Positions 37,048 through 45,611 are shown, counted from the first letter of the stretch. The stretch: DNA of 64,000 nt from Allobosea sp. (GCF_030695125.1 NZ_JAUYTP010000029.1:124001-188000); one strand, 5' to 3'. Numbers and translations: made by a program. The notes: generated from the sequence alone by a model not told the origin.

Positions 37048-37146
37048 ATGCGCTGACTAGCTGTCTCGCTAAGAAAAGGGCGGGACCGCGACGGCAGCTT
37101 GCTGCGATCGCGCGGCTTCGCTCGTCACGCAAGCGAGACCGTCGCC

Positions 37147-37965
37147 ATGCTGCGCATCGAAGGCCTGACCAAACGCTTCGGCACCAATGCCGCTGTCGAC
37201 AACGTCACGCTCTCCATTCCGCGCGGCGAGATGGTCGGCATCATCGGCCGATCGGGAGCGGGCAAGTCGACCCTGCTGCGCATGCTCAACCGCCTCGCCG
37301 ATCCCAGCGAAGGCCGCATCGTTTCCGGCGAGCGCGACGTCACGGCGCTCAAGGGCGCGGCGCTGCGCCGCTGGCGCCGCGACACGGCGATGATCTTCCA
37401 GCAGTTCAACCTGGTCGGCCGGCTCGACGTGCTGACCAATGTCCTGCTCGGCCGCCTGAACCATCGCTCCCTGCCGCTGACGCTGATCAAGAACTTTTCG
37501 CGCGACGACAAGATCCGCGCCATCGCCGCGCTCGAGCGCCTCGACATGGGCCATCTCCTCGCCCAGCGCGCCGAAACGCTGTCGGGCGGCCAGCAGCAGC
37601 GCGTTGCCATCGCCCGCGCGCTGGTCCAGGAGCCGCAGATCATCCTCGCCGACGAGCCGATCGCCTCGCTCGACCCGCGCAACACCCAAGTGGTGATGGA
37701 TGCGCTGTTCCGGATCAACCGCGAGGACGGCATCACCGTCGTCTCCAACCTGCATCACCTCGATATCGCGTCGAAATACTGCGACCGGCTGATCGGCATG
37801 GCTGCCGGCAAGGTCGTCTTCGACGGCCCGCCGCACCAGCTCACCAGCGAGGTCGCGGCCAAGCTCTACGGCATCGAGGCCAAGGACGCCGGCGCCGAGG
37901 CGCTCGACCAGCTCGAGGCCATCGCCAGCGAAGAGGCGCAGCGCGCCAAGCAGAACGTCGCCTGA
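37147..37965 (+). CDS. phnC: phosphonate ABC transporter ATP-binding protein
   Basis: 272 residues. Walker A '[12 protein letters not shown]', Q-loop 'IFQQFNLV', signature '[15 protein letters not shown]', Walker B '[12 protein letters not shown]' and the switch histidine 'SNLHHLDIA' are all present. It powers import of phosphonates with PhnD and the two PhnE proteins. The insertion '[20 protein letters not shown]' is typical of PhnC. ATG 37147 is preferred over an upstream frame start at 37099, which lacks family similarity. Confidence 0.95.
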   Translation: MLRIEGLTKRFGTNAAVDNVTLSIPRGEMVGIIGRSGAGKSTLLRMLNRLADPSEGRIVSGERDVTALKGAALRRWRRDTAMIFQQFNLVGRLDVLTNVLLGRLNHRSLPLTLIKNFSRDDKIRAIAALERLDMGHLLAQRAETLSGGQQQRVAIARALVQEPQIILADEPIASLDPRNTQVVMDALFRINREDGITVVSNLHHLDIASKYCDRLIGMAAGKVVFDGPPHQLTSEVAAKLYGIEAKDAGAEALDQLEAIASEEAQRAKQNVA

Positions 37966-37973
37966 GGTCCCGT

Positions 37974-37989
37974 CCCCGGTTCGCCGGGG
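37974..37989 (+). other. intercistronic hairpin between phnC and phnD
   Basis: CCCCGG and CCGGGG pair perfectly around a TTCG tetraloop, an exceptionally stable RNA hairpin. No T-run follows, so mRNA stabilisation or processing is likelier than termination. Confidence 0.55.
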
Positions 37990-38031
37990 GCTTGAAGACG
38001 CCGCCGATCCATCATCCACCAGGAGCACCCC

Positions 38032-38949
38032 ATGCTGACCCGTCGCCATACCCTGGCGCTCGCCGCTGCCGGCCTCGCCACCGCGCTCGCCGGCCCCGCC
38101 TTCGCCCAGGACTGGAAGGCCAAGTTCCCCGAGCTCGTCTTCGCCGTCGTTCCCGCCGAGAACGCGTCGGGCGTGACCGAGCGCTACGCACCCTTCGCCG
38201 CCTACCTGTCCAAGGAACTCGGCGTGAAGGTGACGGTGCGTGTCGCCAACGATTATGCCGCCGTGATCGAAGGCCAGCGTGCCGGCAACATCCATATCGG
38301 CGAGTACGGCCCGTCCTCCTATGTCCGCGCCTGGACCGTCTCGAAGGGCGGCGTCGAGCCCTTCGCGACCCTGCGGGCCTTCGACGGCTCGACCGGCTAT
38401 TACGCCGTCGCCTATGCCAAGAAGGACGCGGCGGGCGCCAAGCTGGAGGACTTCAAGGGCAAGAACCTCTGCCTCGTCGACCCCAACTCGACCTCGGGCA
38501 ACAACGTGCCGCTGTATTCGATGGCCAAGATGAACATCGAGCCGGACAAGTTCTTCAGCAAGATGGTCAATGCCGGCAGCCATGAGAACGCCGTCATGGC
38601 CGTGCAGCAGGGCACCTGCGACATCGGCTTCAACTGGTGGAACTCGGAAGAGGATTCCAACCTGTCGCGGATGGCAAACAAGAACATGGTCAAAAAAGAC
38701 GATTTCAAGATCGTCTTCAAGTCGGACAAGATTCCTGGCTCGCCCTACGCCATGCTGTCGTCGATGCCTGCCGAGCTGAAGACCGCGATCTCGAAGGCCT
38801 TCTTCGACATGCAGACCAAGGACAAGGCCGCCTTCGACAAGCTGTCCGACGGCAAGTCGCCCGGCTTCGCCCCGATGAAGCACGAAGACTACAACGTCAC
38901 CATCGAACTGCAGAAGTTCGTCGACGAACTCCGCAAGAAGCGCAGCTGA
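38032..38949 (+). CDS. phnD: phosphonate ABC transporter substrate-binding protein
   Basis: 305 residues. Signal peptide 1 to ~25 ('GPAFAQ'), then a type II binding fold with 'LVFAVVPAENASGVTERYAP', 'VANDYAAVIEGQRAGNIHIG' and the family segment 'CLVDPNSTSGNNVPLYSM', whose Ser/Thr loop binds the phosphonate group. It delivers phosphonates to PhnE in the periplasm. It lies between phnC and phnE with stable hairpins on both sides, which would favour higher abundance. Confidence 0.95.
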   Translation: MLTRRHTLALAAAGLATALAGPAFAQDWKAKFPELVFAVVPAENASGVTERYAPFAAYLSKELGVKVTVRVANDYAAVIEGQRAGNIHIGEYGPSSYVRAWTVSKGGVEPFATLRAFDGSTGYYAVAYAKKDAAGAKLEDFKGKNLCLVDPNSTSGNNVPLYSMAKMNIEPDKFFSKMVNAGSHENAVMAVQQGTCDIGFNWWNSEEDSNLSRMANKNMVKKDDFKIVFKSDKIPGSPYAMLSSMPAELKTAISKAFFDMQTKDKAAFDKLSDGKSPGFAPMKHEDYNVTIELQKFVDELRKKRS

Positions 38950-38962
38950 CCGCCTGACCGCC

Positions 38963-38993
38963 CGGGCCCCTTTCGCTGTGCGGAAGGGGCCCG
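38963..38993 (+). other. intercistronic hairpin between phnD and phnE
   Basis: CGGGCCCCTT (38963-38972) and AAGGGGCCCG (38984-38993) form a perfect 10-bp stem with an 11-nt loop. There is no T-run. It probably protects the phnD message or attenuates read-through to phnE. Confidence 0.6.
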
Positions 38994-39024
38994 CCTGCGC
39001 CTTGGCTGACGGACCCATCCCGAC

Positions 39025-39906
39025 ATGACACTCGCGATCGACCGCAACGATCCGACGATCCTCGCCCATGCCGATCTCTACCGGCGTGAGATGGCGACCA
39101 AGCGCCGGCAGACGCTGATCGGCGGCGCGATTTTTGTCGCCTGCGTGGTCGCCGCCGCGATCGGCTCGGAAGCCAACCCGATCAAATTCTTCGAGAATGT
39201 CTGGCGCTTCCCGAAATACATCCTCGACACGATGCCGACACTGCGCCTCGCGACCTTCGGCGCCGACATGGCCGAGTGGTTCTGGGGGCTGGAAGGCTGG
39301 CTGAAACTGCTCTGGCAGACAATCCTGATCGCCTATACCGGCACCATTCTCGGCGTCGTCGGCGGCTTCCTGCTCTGCTTCGTCGCCGCAGCCAATCTCG
39401 GGCGATCGGGCTGGATGCGCTTCGTTACCAAGCGCTATCTCGAATTCTGCCGCACGGTGCCGGAACTCGTCTTCGCGCTGATCTTCGTCATCGCCTTCGG
39501 GCTCGGCCCCTTGCCCGGCGTTCTCGCCATCGCGATCCACACCATGGGCGCGATGGGCAAACTCTTCTCCGAGGTGGTCGAGAACATCGACATGAAGCCG
39601 GTCGACGGCCTGACCGCGACCGGCGCGAGCTGGTGGCAGGTCATCCGCTACGCCGTCGTCCCCCAGGTGCTCTCAAACTTCGCCAGCTATTCGCTGCTGC
39701 GCTTCGAGATCAACGTGCGGGGCGCCTCGATCATGGGCTTCGTCGGCGCCGGCGGCATCGGCCAGGATCTGATCGAGGCCATCCGCAAATTCTATTTCAC
39801 CGACGTCAGCGCCATCCTGCTGCTGATCATCGTCACGGTGATGCTGATCGATTACGGCACCGAGCGCCTGCGCCATGCGCTGCTGAGCCTGGAGCACGGC
39901 AAATGA
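39025..39906 (+). CDS. phnE: phosphonate ABC transporter permease, PhnE (first copy)
   Basis: 293 residues with about six membrane segments. The EAA loop region reads 'VDGLTATGASWWQVIRYAVV' and the family C-terminal motif 'FVGAGGIGQDLIEAI' is present. It forms the membrane channel with the second PhnE. Its stop overlaps the next start by 4 nt (ATGA). Two PhnE-type subunits, rather than a homodimer, are common in rhizobial phn loci. Confidence 0.94.
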   Translation: MTLAIDRNDPTILAHADLYRREMATKRRQTLIGGAIFVACVVAAAIGSEANPIKFFENVWRFPKYILDTMPTLRLATFGADMAEWFWGLEGWLKLLWQTILIAYTGTILGVVGGFLLCFVAAANLGRSGWMRFVTKRYLEFCRTVPELVFALIFVIAFGLGPLPGVLAIAIHTMGAMGKLFSEVVENIDMKPVDGLTATGASWWQVIRYAVVPQVLSNFASYSLLRFEINVRGASIMGFVGAGGIGQDLIEAIRKFYFTDVSAILLLIIVTVMLIDYGTERLRHALLSLEHGK

Positions 39907-40757
39907 CCCTCGCCCTCTCCGCCCCCGACCGCGCCGCGCTGGCCGAACGTCACAAGGCCGCGATCGACGGTTCGCTGCGTACGCGCGTGACCACGATCAC
40001 CGTCGTCGTCGGTCTTGTGGGACTGTTCGTCTACGGGCTGTCGACTCTGGAGGTCTCGTTCTGGCGCCTGGTTAGCGGCTTCGGCAATCTCGGCACCTTC
40101 GTCGTCCTGATGCTGCCGCCCGACCCGGGCTCGATGGCGCGCGCCATGCTCTTTGTGAAGGCGCTGTTCGAGACGATCGCGATCGCCTTCCTCGGCACCA
40201 TCCTGGCAGCGATCCTCGCCTTTCCGCTCGGCTTCCTCGCCGCCAAGAACGTCGTCGCCAACCGGGTCGTCCATTTCCTGGCACGACGCTCGATGGACAC
40301 GGTGCGTGGCGTCGATGCGCTGATCTGGGCGCTGATCTGGGTCAATGTTGTGGGCCTTGGCCCCTTTGCCGGCATGCTCGCCATCATGACCTCCGATATC
40401 GGCGCCTTCGGCAAGCTCTATTCGGAAGCCATCGAATCGGCCGACCGCAAGCCGGTCGAGGGCGTCACCTCGCTGGGCGGCGGCAAGCTGCACGAGATCC
40501 GCTTCGGCCTGATCCCGCAGGTCCTGCCGGTGATCGCGAGCCAGGTGCTCTACTACATCGAGTCGAACACCCGCTCCTCGACCATCATCGGCATCGTCGG
40601 CGCCGGCGGCATCGGGCTCTATCTCGCCGAGACCATCCGCACGCTCGAATGGCAGCAGGTCTCCTTCCTGATCCTGCTGATCCTGGCCGCCGTCACCGCG
40701 ATCGATTTCCTCTCCGCCAAGCTGCGCTTCGCCATCATCGGCAAGCGGGCGACCTGA
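39903..40757 (+). CDS. phnE: phosphonate ABC transporter permease, PhnE (second copy)
   Basis: 284 residues, paralogous to the preceding PhnE, with the EAA region 'VEGVTSLGGGKLHEIRFGLI' and 'GIVGAGGIGLYLAETIRTLE'. About six membrane segments. It is the last gene of the phnC-D-E-E operon and is followed by a strong hairpin shared with the convergent phnF. ATG 39903 overlaps the previous stop. Confidence 0.94.
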   Translation: MTLALSAPDRAALAERHKAAIDGSLRTRVTTITVVVGLVGLFVYGLSTLEVSFWRLVSGFGNLGTFVVLMLPPDPGSMARAMLFVKALFETIAIAFLGTILAAILAFPLGFLAAKNVVANRVVHFLARRSMDTVRGVDALIWALIWVNVVGLGPFAGMLAIMTSDIGAFGKLYSEAIESADRKPVEGVTSLGGGKLHEIRFGLIPQVLPVIASQVLYYIESNTRSSTIIGIVGAGGIGLYLAETIRTLEWQQVSFLILLILAAVTAIDFLSAKLRFAIIGKRAT

Positions 40758-40760
40758 AAC

Positions 40761-40798
40761 CGGAGTGACGCTCGGGCGAAGACCCGGGCGTCACTCCG
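40761..40798. terminator. bidirectional terminator between phnE and phnF
   Basis: CGGAGTGACGCTCGGG (40761-40776) and CCCGGGCGTCACTCCG (40783-40798) pair over 16 positions with a single G-T mismatch, leaving a 6-nt loop. The right arm includes the phnF stop codon. It should stop transcription from both convergent genes, though T-runs are absent. Confidence 0.65.
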
Positions 40799-41546
40799 CG
40801 AAGGGCTCGACCACCATCTCCATGCGCTCACCCGCGAAGACGCTGCTGACGAGATGGATCGGCGTCAGGTCCGGCAGCGCATCGACGGCGACCGAGACCA
40901 TCACCGGCGCGCCGGGCTCGATCTCCAGCAGTTTAGCCTCGCGCTCGCTGGCGAGCCGTGCGGTCAGTCTCGTCGAGAGGCGGACATAATCCGCGACGCC
41001 ATAGGCCGCCAGCGCCGCCGTGATCGAGGCCCCACCGTCCCGGAAGGCCGCATCGAAATCCGGAAAGCGAGCAACCGACAGCCAATGCGTACCGGTGCCC
41101 ATCGGCGTGCCGTCGGCCAGGCTGAGCCCCTCGACGCGCCAGAGCCGCGCGCCATCATCCAGCCCGAGCGTCGCACAGGTTTCAGCCTCTCCGTCGATCT
41201 GCTCCGCCGACAGCATCTCGCTGGAGGCGACGAGGCCGATCCGGCCGAGATTGGCCCGCATGCTGACCCGGCGGCCGATCGGATAGGGCACGCGCCGGCT
41301 GCTGACCTGCGTGCCGCGCCCGCGCGACACCGTGACCAGACCCTGCTCGGCCAGATGCCGAAAGGCCTGCCGCACCGTATGGCGATGCACGCCATAGCGC
41401 TCCGCCAGCGCGGTCGCGGCCGGCAGCGTATCCCCCGCCGCGTAATCGCCCTTGCCGATCGAAACGGCGAGTTCGTCGGCAATGCGGCGCCAGGCTGTGC
41501 CCGCATCCGCCGCGCCGGCGCCGCCGGGGTCGCTGTCTTCCGTCAC
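40791..41546 (-). CDS. phnF: phosphonate metabolism transcriptional regulator PhnF (GntR/HutC family)
   Basis: 251 residues. Winged helix at ~15-75 ('LAERYGVHRHTVRQAFRHLA') and a UTRA effector domain ('RLWRVEGLSLADGTPM', 'LEIEPGAPVMVSVAV'). PhnF-type regulators repress phn genes. It is divergent from phnG, with two operator-like palindromes in between. The start is ambiguous: GTG 41546 is given because further upstream starts overlap the operator DNA; TTG 41549 and GTG 41583 are in frame too. Confidence 0.88.
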   Translation of the reverse strand: MTEDSDPGGAGAADAGTAWRRIADELAVSIGKGDYAAGDTLPAATALAERYGVHRHTVRQAFRHLAEQGLVTVSRGRGTQVSSRRVPYPIGRRVSMRANLGRIGLVASSEMLSAEQIDGEAETCATLGLDDGARLWRVEGLSLADGTPMGTGTHWLSVARFPDFDAAFRDGGASITAALAAYGVADYVRLSTRLTARLASEREAKLLEIEPGAPVMVSVAVDALPDLTPIHLVSSVFAGERMEMVVEPFAE

Positions 41547-41561
41547 CAAAGCGTCACGCAA

Positions 41562-41608
41562 AATGTATAGACCTTTCCTCACAGGTGGACTATCATAGTC
41601 TAGACATT
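41562..41608. promoter_or_regulatory. paired PhnF-operator-like sites
   Basis: AATGTATAGAC (41562-41572) and GTCTAGACATT (41598-41608) form an inverted repeat with one mismatch; each contains an 8-bp near-palindrome GT(A/C)TAGAC. Their centres are 33 nt apart, about three helical turns, between phnF and phnG. HutC-group regulators bind sites of this GT-TAGAC type. Cooperative binding by PhnF is inference. Confidence 0.6.
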
Positions 41609-41628
41609 CACGAACGACCAGACGGCGG

Positions 41629-42081
41629 ATGGCAATGAGTGCGGTGACCGCAGACAAGACCGAGAGGCAGCACTGGATGGCCGTGCTCGCCCGCGCCTCG
41701 CGCCCCGACATCGCGACTCTCATCGGGCCCAGCATCCCCGACCACGAAGTCCTCAAGGCGCCCGAGACCGGCACGGTGATGGTCGAGGGACGTGCTGGCG
41801 GCGCCGGCCGCCGCTTCAATCTCGGCGAAGCGACCGTGACCCGCTGCGTCGTGCGCCTTGCCGACGGAATGATAGGCTTTTCCTATGCGCTCGGCCGCGA
41901 CGCCGGCAAGGCGCGCCTCGCCGCGATCCTCGACGCCAGGCTCCAGCGCGAGGAGGCAACCTCGCCCCTGCGCCGGGCCGTCGACGACCTCGCCGCCCGC
42001 CAGAGCGCAGCCCGCGAGCTCGCCTCGCGCAAGGCGGCCGCGACCAAGGTCGATTTCTTCACTCTGGTCAGGGGCGCGTGA
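41629..42081 (+). CDS. phnG: phosphonate C-P lyase system protein PhnG
   Basis: 150 residues, normal PhnG length. Recognisable segments are 'RQHWMAVLARA', 'RFNLGEATVTRCVVRL' and 'GFSYALGRD'. PhnG is part of the PhnGHIJ core complex that attaches phosphonate to the ribose of ATP. First gene of the phnG-M operon; an in-frame ATG at 41635 has a better spaced GGCGGATGG. The stop overlaps phnH. Confidence 0.94.
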   Translation: MAMSAVTADKTERQHWMAVLARASRPDIATLIGPSIPDHEVLKAPETGTVMVEGRAGGAGRRFNLGEATVTRCVVRLADGMIGFSYALGRDAGKARLAAILDARLQREEATSPLRRAVDDLAARQSAARELASRKAAATKVDFFTLVRGA

Positions 42082-42683
42082 TGGCGACCGACACCCTCAT
42101 CGGCGCAGGCTTCACAGACCCCGTCTTCCAATCCCAGGCCGCCTTCCGCGCCTTGCTCGGCGCCCTGTCGGAGCCCGGCACGCTGCAGGCCATCCATGGC
42201 GGTATCGCGCCGCCCGAGGGACTGCATGCGGCGACCGCGACCGCCCTGCTGACGCTGGCGGATTACGAGACGCCGATCTGGCTGCCGCCTGCGCTGCGCG
42301 ACGGCCCGGCCGGCGCCTGGCTGCGCTTCCATTGCGGAGCGGCCCTCGTCGAGGAGCCGCGCCGGGCCGCCTTCGCCGTCATCGACGGCGCCGCGCTGGC
42401 GCCGCAGCTGACGGATTTCGATCCGGGCAATGACCAGTTCCCCGATCGGTCGACGACGATCATCGTGCAATGCGCCGCCTTCCACGGCGGCGAGGCGGTG
42501 ACCCTCTCGGGCCCCGGCATCGCGACCCGGCGCGAGATCGCTCCGGCGGGGTTGCGGCCGGGCTTCTGGGCCGAGGTCGCGGCCAACAACGCCGCCTACC
42601 CGCTCGGCGTCGATCTGCTGCTGGCCCATGGCGACGGCGTCATCGGCCTGCCGCGCTCCACGCAAATCGGAGGGGCGGCCTGA
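42081..42683 (+). CDS. phnH: phosphonate C-P lyase system protein PhnH
   Basis: 200 residues. Family features 'GFTDPVFQSQAAFRALLGAL', 'LTLADYETPIWL' and 'LSGPGI' are visible. PhnH is a structural member of the C-P lyase core and binds PhnG-PhnI. ATG 42081 overlaps the phnG stop by one base (TGATG); a GTG three bases earlier is also possible. It overlaps phnI by one base. Confidence 0.94.
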   Translation: MATDTLIGAGFTDPVFQSQAAFRALLGALSEPGTLQAIHGGIAPPEGLHAATATALLTLADYETPIWLPPALRDGPAGAWLRFHCGAALVEEPRRAAFAVIDGAALAPQLTDFDPGNDQFPDRSTTIIVQCAAFHGGEAVTLSGPGIATRREIAPAGLRPGFWAEVAANNAAYPLGVDLLLAHGDGVIGLPRSTQIGGAA

Positions 42684-43879
42684 TGTATGTCGCGGTCAAA
42701 GGCGGCGAAGCCGCCATCCTTGCCACCCATGAGCGCGTCGCGGAAGCGCGCCGCGGCGACGCGGCCGTTCCCGAGATCAGCGTCGCCCAGATCCGCGAGC
42801 AGCAGGCGCTGGCCTGCGCGCGCGTCATGAACGAGGGCTCGCTCTATGATGCCGACCTCGCGGCGCTGGCGCTGAAGCAGGCGCAGGGCGACGTCATCGA
42901 GGCCGCCTTCCTGATGCGCGCCTATCGCACCACCCTGCCCCGCTTCGGCTCGTCGGAGCCCCTCGACACCGCGAAGATGGCGATCCGCCGCCGCGTCTCA
43001 GCGACCTACAAGGATCTCCCCGGCGGGCAGGTGCTGGGCCCGACCTACGACTACACCCACCGGCTGTTCGATTTCGCGCTGATGGATGAGGGGGCGCCCT
43101 CCGTCATGGTCGGGCCCGACCCGACCACCTCAGGACGAGAAGGCGCATCTGGCGCGAACGCGTCAGGAGTTGCTCGGGTCGAGCCCGAACATGACGGCCT
43201 TCACGCCCCCCTCGACGCCCACATGCCCCGAGTGCCCGATATCCTCGGCGCCGAAGGGCTGATGGAGCCGGAAATTGCGCCCGAGGGCGACCCGCGCCCC
43301 TTCGACCTGACCCGCGAGCCGGTCTCCTTCCCCGCCGACCGCGACGTCCGCCTGCAGGCGATGGCGCGCGGCGACGAGGGCTTCCTGCTCGGGCTCGGCT
43401 ACTCCGTCCAGCGCGGCTTCGGCGGCAACCATCCCTTCGTCGGCGAGATCCGCGTCGGCGAGGTCTCGGTCGAGTTCGTGCCCGAGGAACTCGGCTTCGC
43501 GGTCGATCTCGGCGAGATCACCCTGACCGAGTGCCAGATGGTCAACCAGTTTGCCGGCTCAAAGGACGTTCCGCCGCAGTTCACCCGCGGCTACGGCCTG
43601 GCCTTCGGCCATAGCGAGCGCAAGGCCATGTCGATGTCGCTCGTCGACCGCGCCCTCAAGGCACGCGAATTCGGCGAGGCGGCCGAGTACCCGGCGCAGC
43701 AGGACGAGTTCGTCCTCTACCACTCCGACAATGTCGAGGCGGCGGGCTTCGTCGAGCATCTCAAGCTGCCGCACTATGTCGATTTCCAGGGCGAGCTCGA
43801 ACTGATCCGCCGCATCCGCCGCGAGCGCGAGGCGCGCCTCGCAGCCGAACCCGAGACGCTGCCGGAGGCCGCGGAATGA
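42683..43879 (+). CDS. phnI: carbon-phosphorus lyase complex subunit PhnI, with a repeat-encoded insertion
   Basis: 398 residues. PhnI is the nucleosidase/ribosyl-transfer subunit that exchanges adenine of ATP for phosphonate. Family blocks include 'YVAVKGGEAAI', 'MPRVPDILGAEGLMEP', 'GDEGFLLGLGYSVQRGFGGN' and 'ERKAMSMSLVDRAL'. Between 'RLFDFALMDEG' and 'MPRVPDILG' an extra Ser/Gly/Pro-rich stretch (about residues 140-172) is encoded by a diverged palindromic repeat that keeps the frame. The insertion falls in a family-variable loop, so activity is probably kept. Overlaps phnH (1 nt) and phnJ (4 nt). Confidence 0.94.
   Translation: MYVAVKGGEAAILATHERVAEARRGDAAVPEISVAQIREQQALACARVMNEGSLYDADLAALALKQAQGDVIEAAFLMRAYRTTLPRFGSSEPLDTAKMAIRRRVSATYKDLPGGQVLGPTYDYTHRLFDFALMDEGAPSVMVGPDPTTSGREGASGANASGVARVEPEHDGLHAPLDAHMPRVPDILGAEGLMEPEIAPEGDPRPFDLTREPVSFPADRDVRLQAMARGDEGFLLGLGYSVQRGFGGNHPFVGEIRVGEVSVEFVPEELGFAVDLGEITLTECQMVNQFAGSKDVPPQFTRGYGLAFGHSERKAMSMSLVDRALKAREFGEAAEYPAQQDEFVLYHSDNVEAAGFVEHLKLPHYVDFQGELELIRRIRREREARLAAEPETLPEAAE
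43102..43196. repeat. palindromic repeat, family B copy 4, inside phnI
   Basis: A ~95-nt diverged copy bounded by CGTCAT and ATGACG. Its left hairpin is GGTCGGGCCCGACCCGACC and its right hairpin GTTGCTCGGGTCGAGCCCGA, equivalent to the CATGCTCGGG hairpins of the intergenic copies. It is read in the phnI frame without a stop. Confidence 0.75.
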
Positions 43880-44808
43880 CCGTTCACCAGACCCTGCCGG
43901 GCGACGAGACCAGCCCCGCCTACAACTACGCCTATCTCGACGAGCAGACGAAGCGGATGATCCGCCGCGCCCTCCTCAAGGCCGTGGCCGTGCCGGGCTA
44001 CCAGGTGCCATTCGGCTCGCGCGAGATGCCGCTCGCCCGCGGCTGGGGCACTGGCGGCATCCAGGTCACGGCGGCGATCATCGGCCCCCAGGACACGCTG
44101 AAGGTCATCGACCAAGGCGCCGACGACACCACCAACGCCGTTTCGATCCGCCGCTTCTTCGAGAAGACCGCCGACGCCCGCACCACGGAAGCCACCGAGC
44201 AGGCCACGATCATCCAGACCCGCCACCGCATTCCCGAGGCGCCGCTCCAGGCCGGGCAGATCATGGTCTACCAGGTCCCCCAGCCGGAACCGCTGCGCAA
44301 GCTCGAGCCGCGTGAGGCCGAGACGCGCAAGATGCACGCCTGGGCCGAATACGGGCTGATGCAGGTGAAGCTCTACGAGAACATCGCCCGCTTCGGCGAG
44401 GTGACGACGACCTATGACTACCCGGTCATGGTCAACGGCCGCTACATCATGGCGCCCTCGCCCATCCCCAAATTCGACAACCCGAAGATGCACATGTCGC
44501 CGGCGCTCCAGCTCTTCGGCGCCGGCCGCGAGAAGCGCATCTATGCGCTCCCGCCCCACACCAGCGTGCGCAGCCTCGATTTCGAGGACCACCCCTTCCG
44601 CATCCAGAGCTGGAACGAGCCCTGCGCGCTCTGCGCCGCCACCGACAGCTATCTCGACGAGGTCGTGATCGACGACCAGGGCAGCCGGATGTTCGTCTGC
44701 TCGGACAGCCACCATTGCGAGACGCGTCGCGCCGCCGGCCATCGCGGCGCGATGCTGGGCGATGCGGCGGCGAGCGGGCTGGTCGCCAGCGAGGAGAGCA
44801 CGTCATGA
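43876..44808 (+). CDS. phnJ: alpha-D-ribose 1-methylphosphonate 5-phosphate C-P lyase
   Basis: 310 residues. PhnJ is the radical-SAM enzyme that breaks the C-P bond, releasing alkane. The four cysteines Cys250, Cys253, Cys275 and Cys281 keep the PhnJ spacing C-x2-C-x21-C-x5-C ('CALC' to 'CSDSHHC'), which holds the 4Fe-4S cluster and the thiyl-forming Cys. 'YAYLDEQTKRMIRRALLKAV' and the 'GWGTGGIQVTAAIIGPQD' block are typical. Starts within the phnI stop (ATGA) and overlaps phnK the same way. Confidence 0.96.
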   Translation: MTVHQTLPGDETSPAYNYAYLDEQTKRMIRRALLKAVAVPGYQVPFGSREMPLARGWGTGGIQVTAAIIGPQDTLKVIDQGADDTTNAVSIRRFFEKTADARTTEATEQATIIQTRHRIPEAPLQAGQIMVYQVPQPEPLRKLEPREAETRKMHAWAEYGLMQVKLYENIARFGEVTTTYDYPVMVNGRYIMAPSPIPKFDNPKMHMSPALQLFGAGREKRIYALPPHTSVRSLDFEDHPFRIQSWNEPCALCAATDSYLDEVVIDDQGSRMFVCSDSHHCETRRAAGHRGAMLGDAAASGLVASEESTS

Positions 44809-45611
44809 CCCTCCACGTCTCCCCCCCCGACACCGCCCTCGAACCCGCCCCACTGCTCTCCGCCGCCGGCGTCTCGCGCTTCTATGGCGAGCGCATCGGC
44901 TGTGAGGGAGTCTCCTTCGACCTCTGGCCGGGCGAGGTGCTCGGCATCGTCGGCGAATCCGGCTCCGGCAAATCGACCCTGCTGCGCTGCCTCGCCGGCA
45001 TCGACCGTCCCGACGAGGGCGAGGTGCTGTTCCGCGGCGGGGCCGAACCGCTCGATATCTACTCCGTGCCCGAGCAGGAGCGTCGGCGGCTGATGCGCAC
45101 CGCCTGGGGCATCGTTCACCAGAACCCGCGCGACGGCCTGCGCATGGACGTCTCGGCCGGCGGCAATGTCGGCGAGCGCCTGATGGACCGTGGCGACCGC
45201 CATTACGGGCAGATCCGCGAGCGCGCGCTCGACTGGCTCTCGCGCGTCGAGATCGCCGGTGCGCGCATCGACGACCGGCCGCGCCAGTTCTCCGGCGGCA
45301 TGCAGCAGCGCCTGCAGATCGCCCGCGTGCTCGTTTCGGAACCCCGCCTCGTTTTCATGGACGAGCCGACCGGCGGCCTCGACGTCTCGGTGCAGGCCCG
45401 CCTGCTCGACCTGCTGCGCGTGCTGGTGCGCGATCTCGGCCTCGCCGCCATCATCGTCACGCACGACCTCGCCGTGGCGCGGCTTCTCACCGACCGGCTG
45501 ATGGTGATGAAGGACGGCCATGTCGTCGAGCAGGGCCTGACCGACCAGGTGCTCGATGATCCCCACCATGCCTACACACAGCTCCTCACCTCGGCGGTGC
45601 TGACCGTATGA
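44805..45611 (+). CDS. phnK: phosphonate C-P lyase ATP-binding protein PhnK
   Basis: 268 residues, ABC-type ATPase without membrane partner. Walker A 'GESGSGKSTLLR', Q-loop 'GIVHQNPRDGLRM', signature 'FSGGMQQRLQIARVL', Walker B 'LVFMDEPTGGLD' and 'IVTHDLAVARLL'. PhnK docks on PhnJ in the core complex and may drive conformational opening. Overlaps phnJ and the following small frame by 4 nt each. Confidence 0.95.
   Translation: MTLHVSPPDTALEPAPLLSAAGVSRFYGERIGCEGVSFDLWPGEVLGIVGESGSGKSTLLRCLAGIDRPDEGEVLFRGGAEPLDIYSVPEQERRRLMRTAWGIVHQNPRDGLRMDVSAGGNVGERLMDRGDRHYGQIRERALDWLSRVEIAGARIDDRPRQFSGGMQQRLQIARVLVSEPRLVFMDEPTGGLDVSVQARLLDLLRVLVRDLGLAAIIVTHDLAVARLLTDRLMVMKDGHVVEQGLTDQVLDDPHHAYTQLLTSAVLTV

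Larger units (their letters stand above)
36375..37146. other. long intergenic region between RND adaptor and phnC
   Basis: About 770 nt with no supportable gene, unusual here. Several frames are open on both strands (for example 36407-36688 and 36691-36990, minus) but they are Arg/Pro/Gly-rich with no recognisable domain. It must hold the divergent promoters of the efflux and phnCDE operons. It contains a 14-nt tandem repeat (36906-36933) and a possible Pho box (37030-37047). An undetected small RNA is possible but I see no specific evidence. Confidence 0.5.

Noticed and set aside
37069..39540. 823-codon open frame antisense to phnC-phnD-phnE
   Set aside because: Covers three well-recognised genes on the other strand and has no recognisable domain; a codon-bias shadow.
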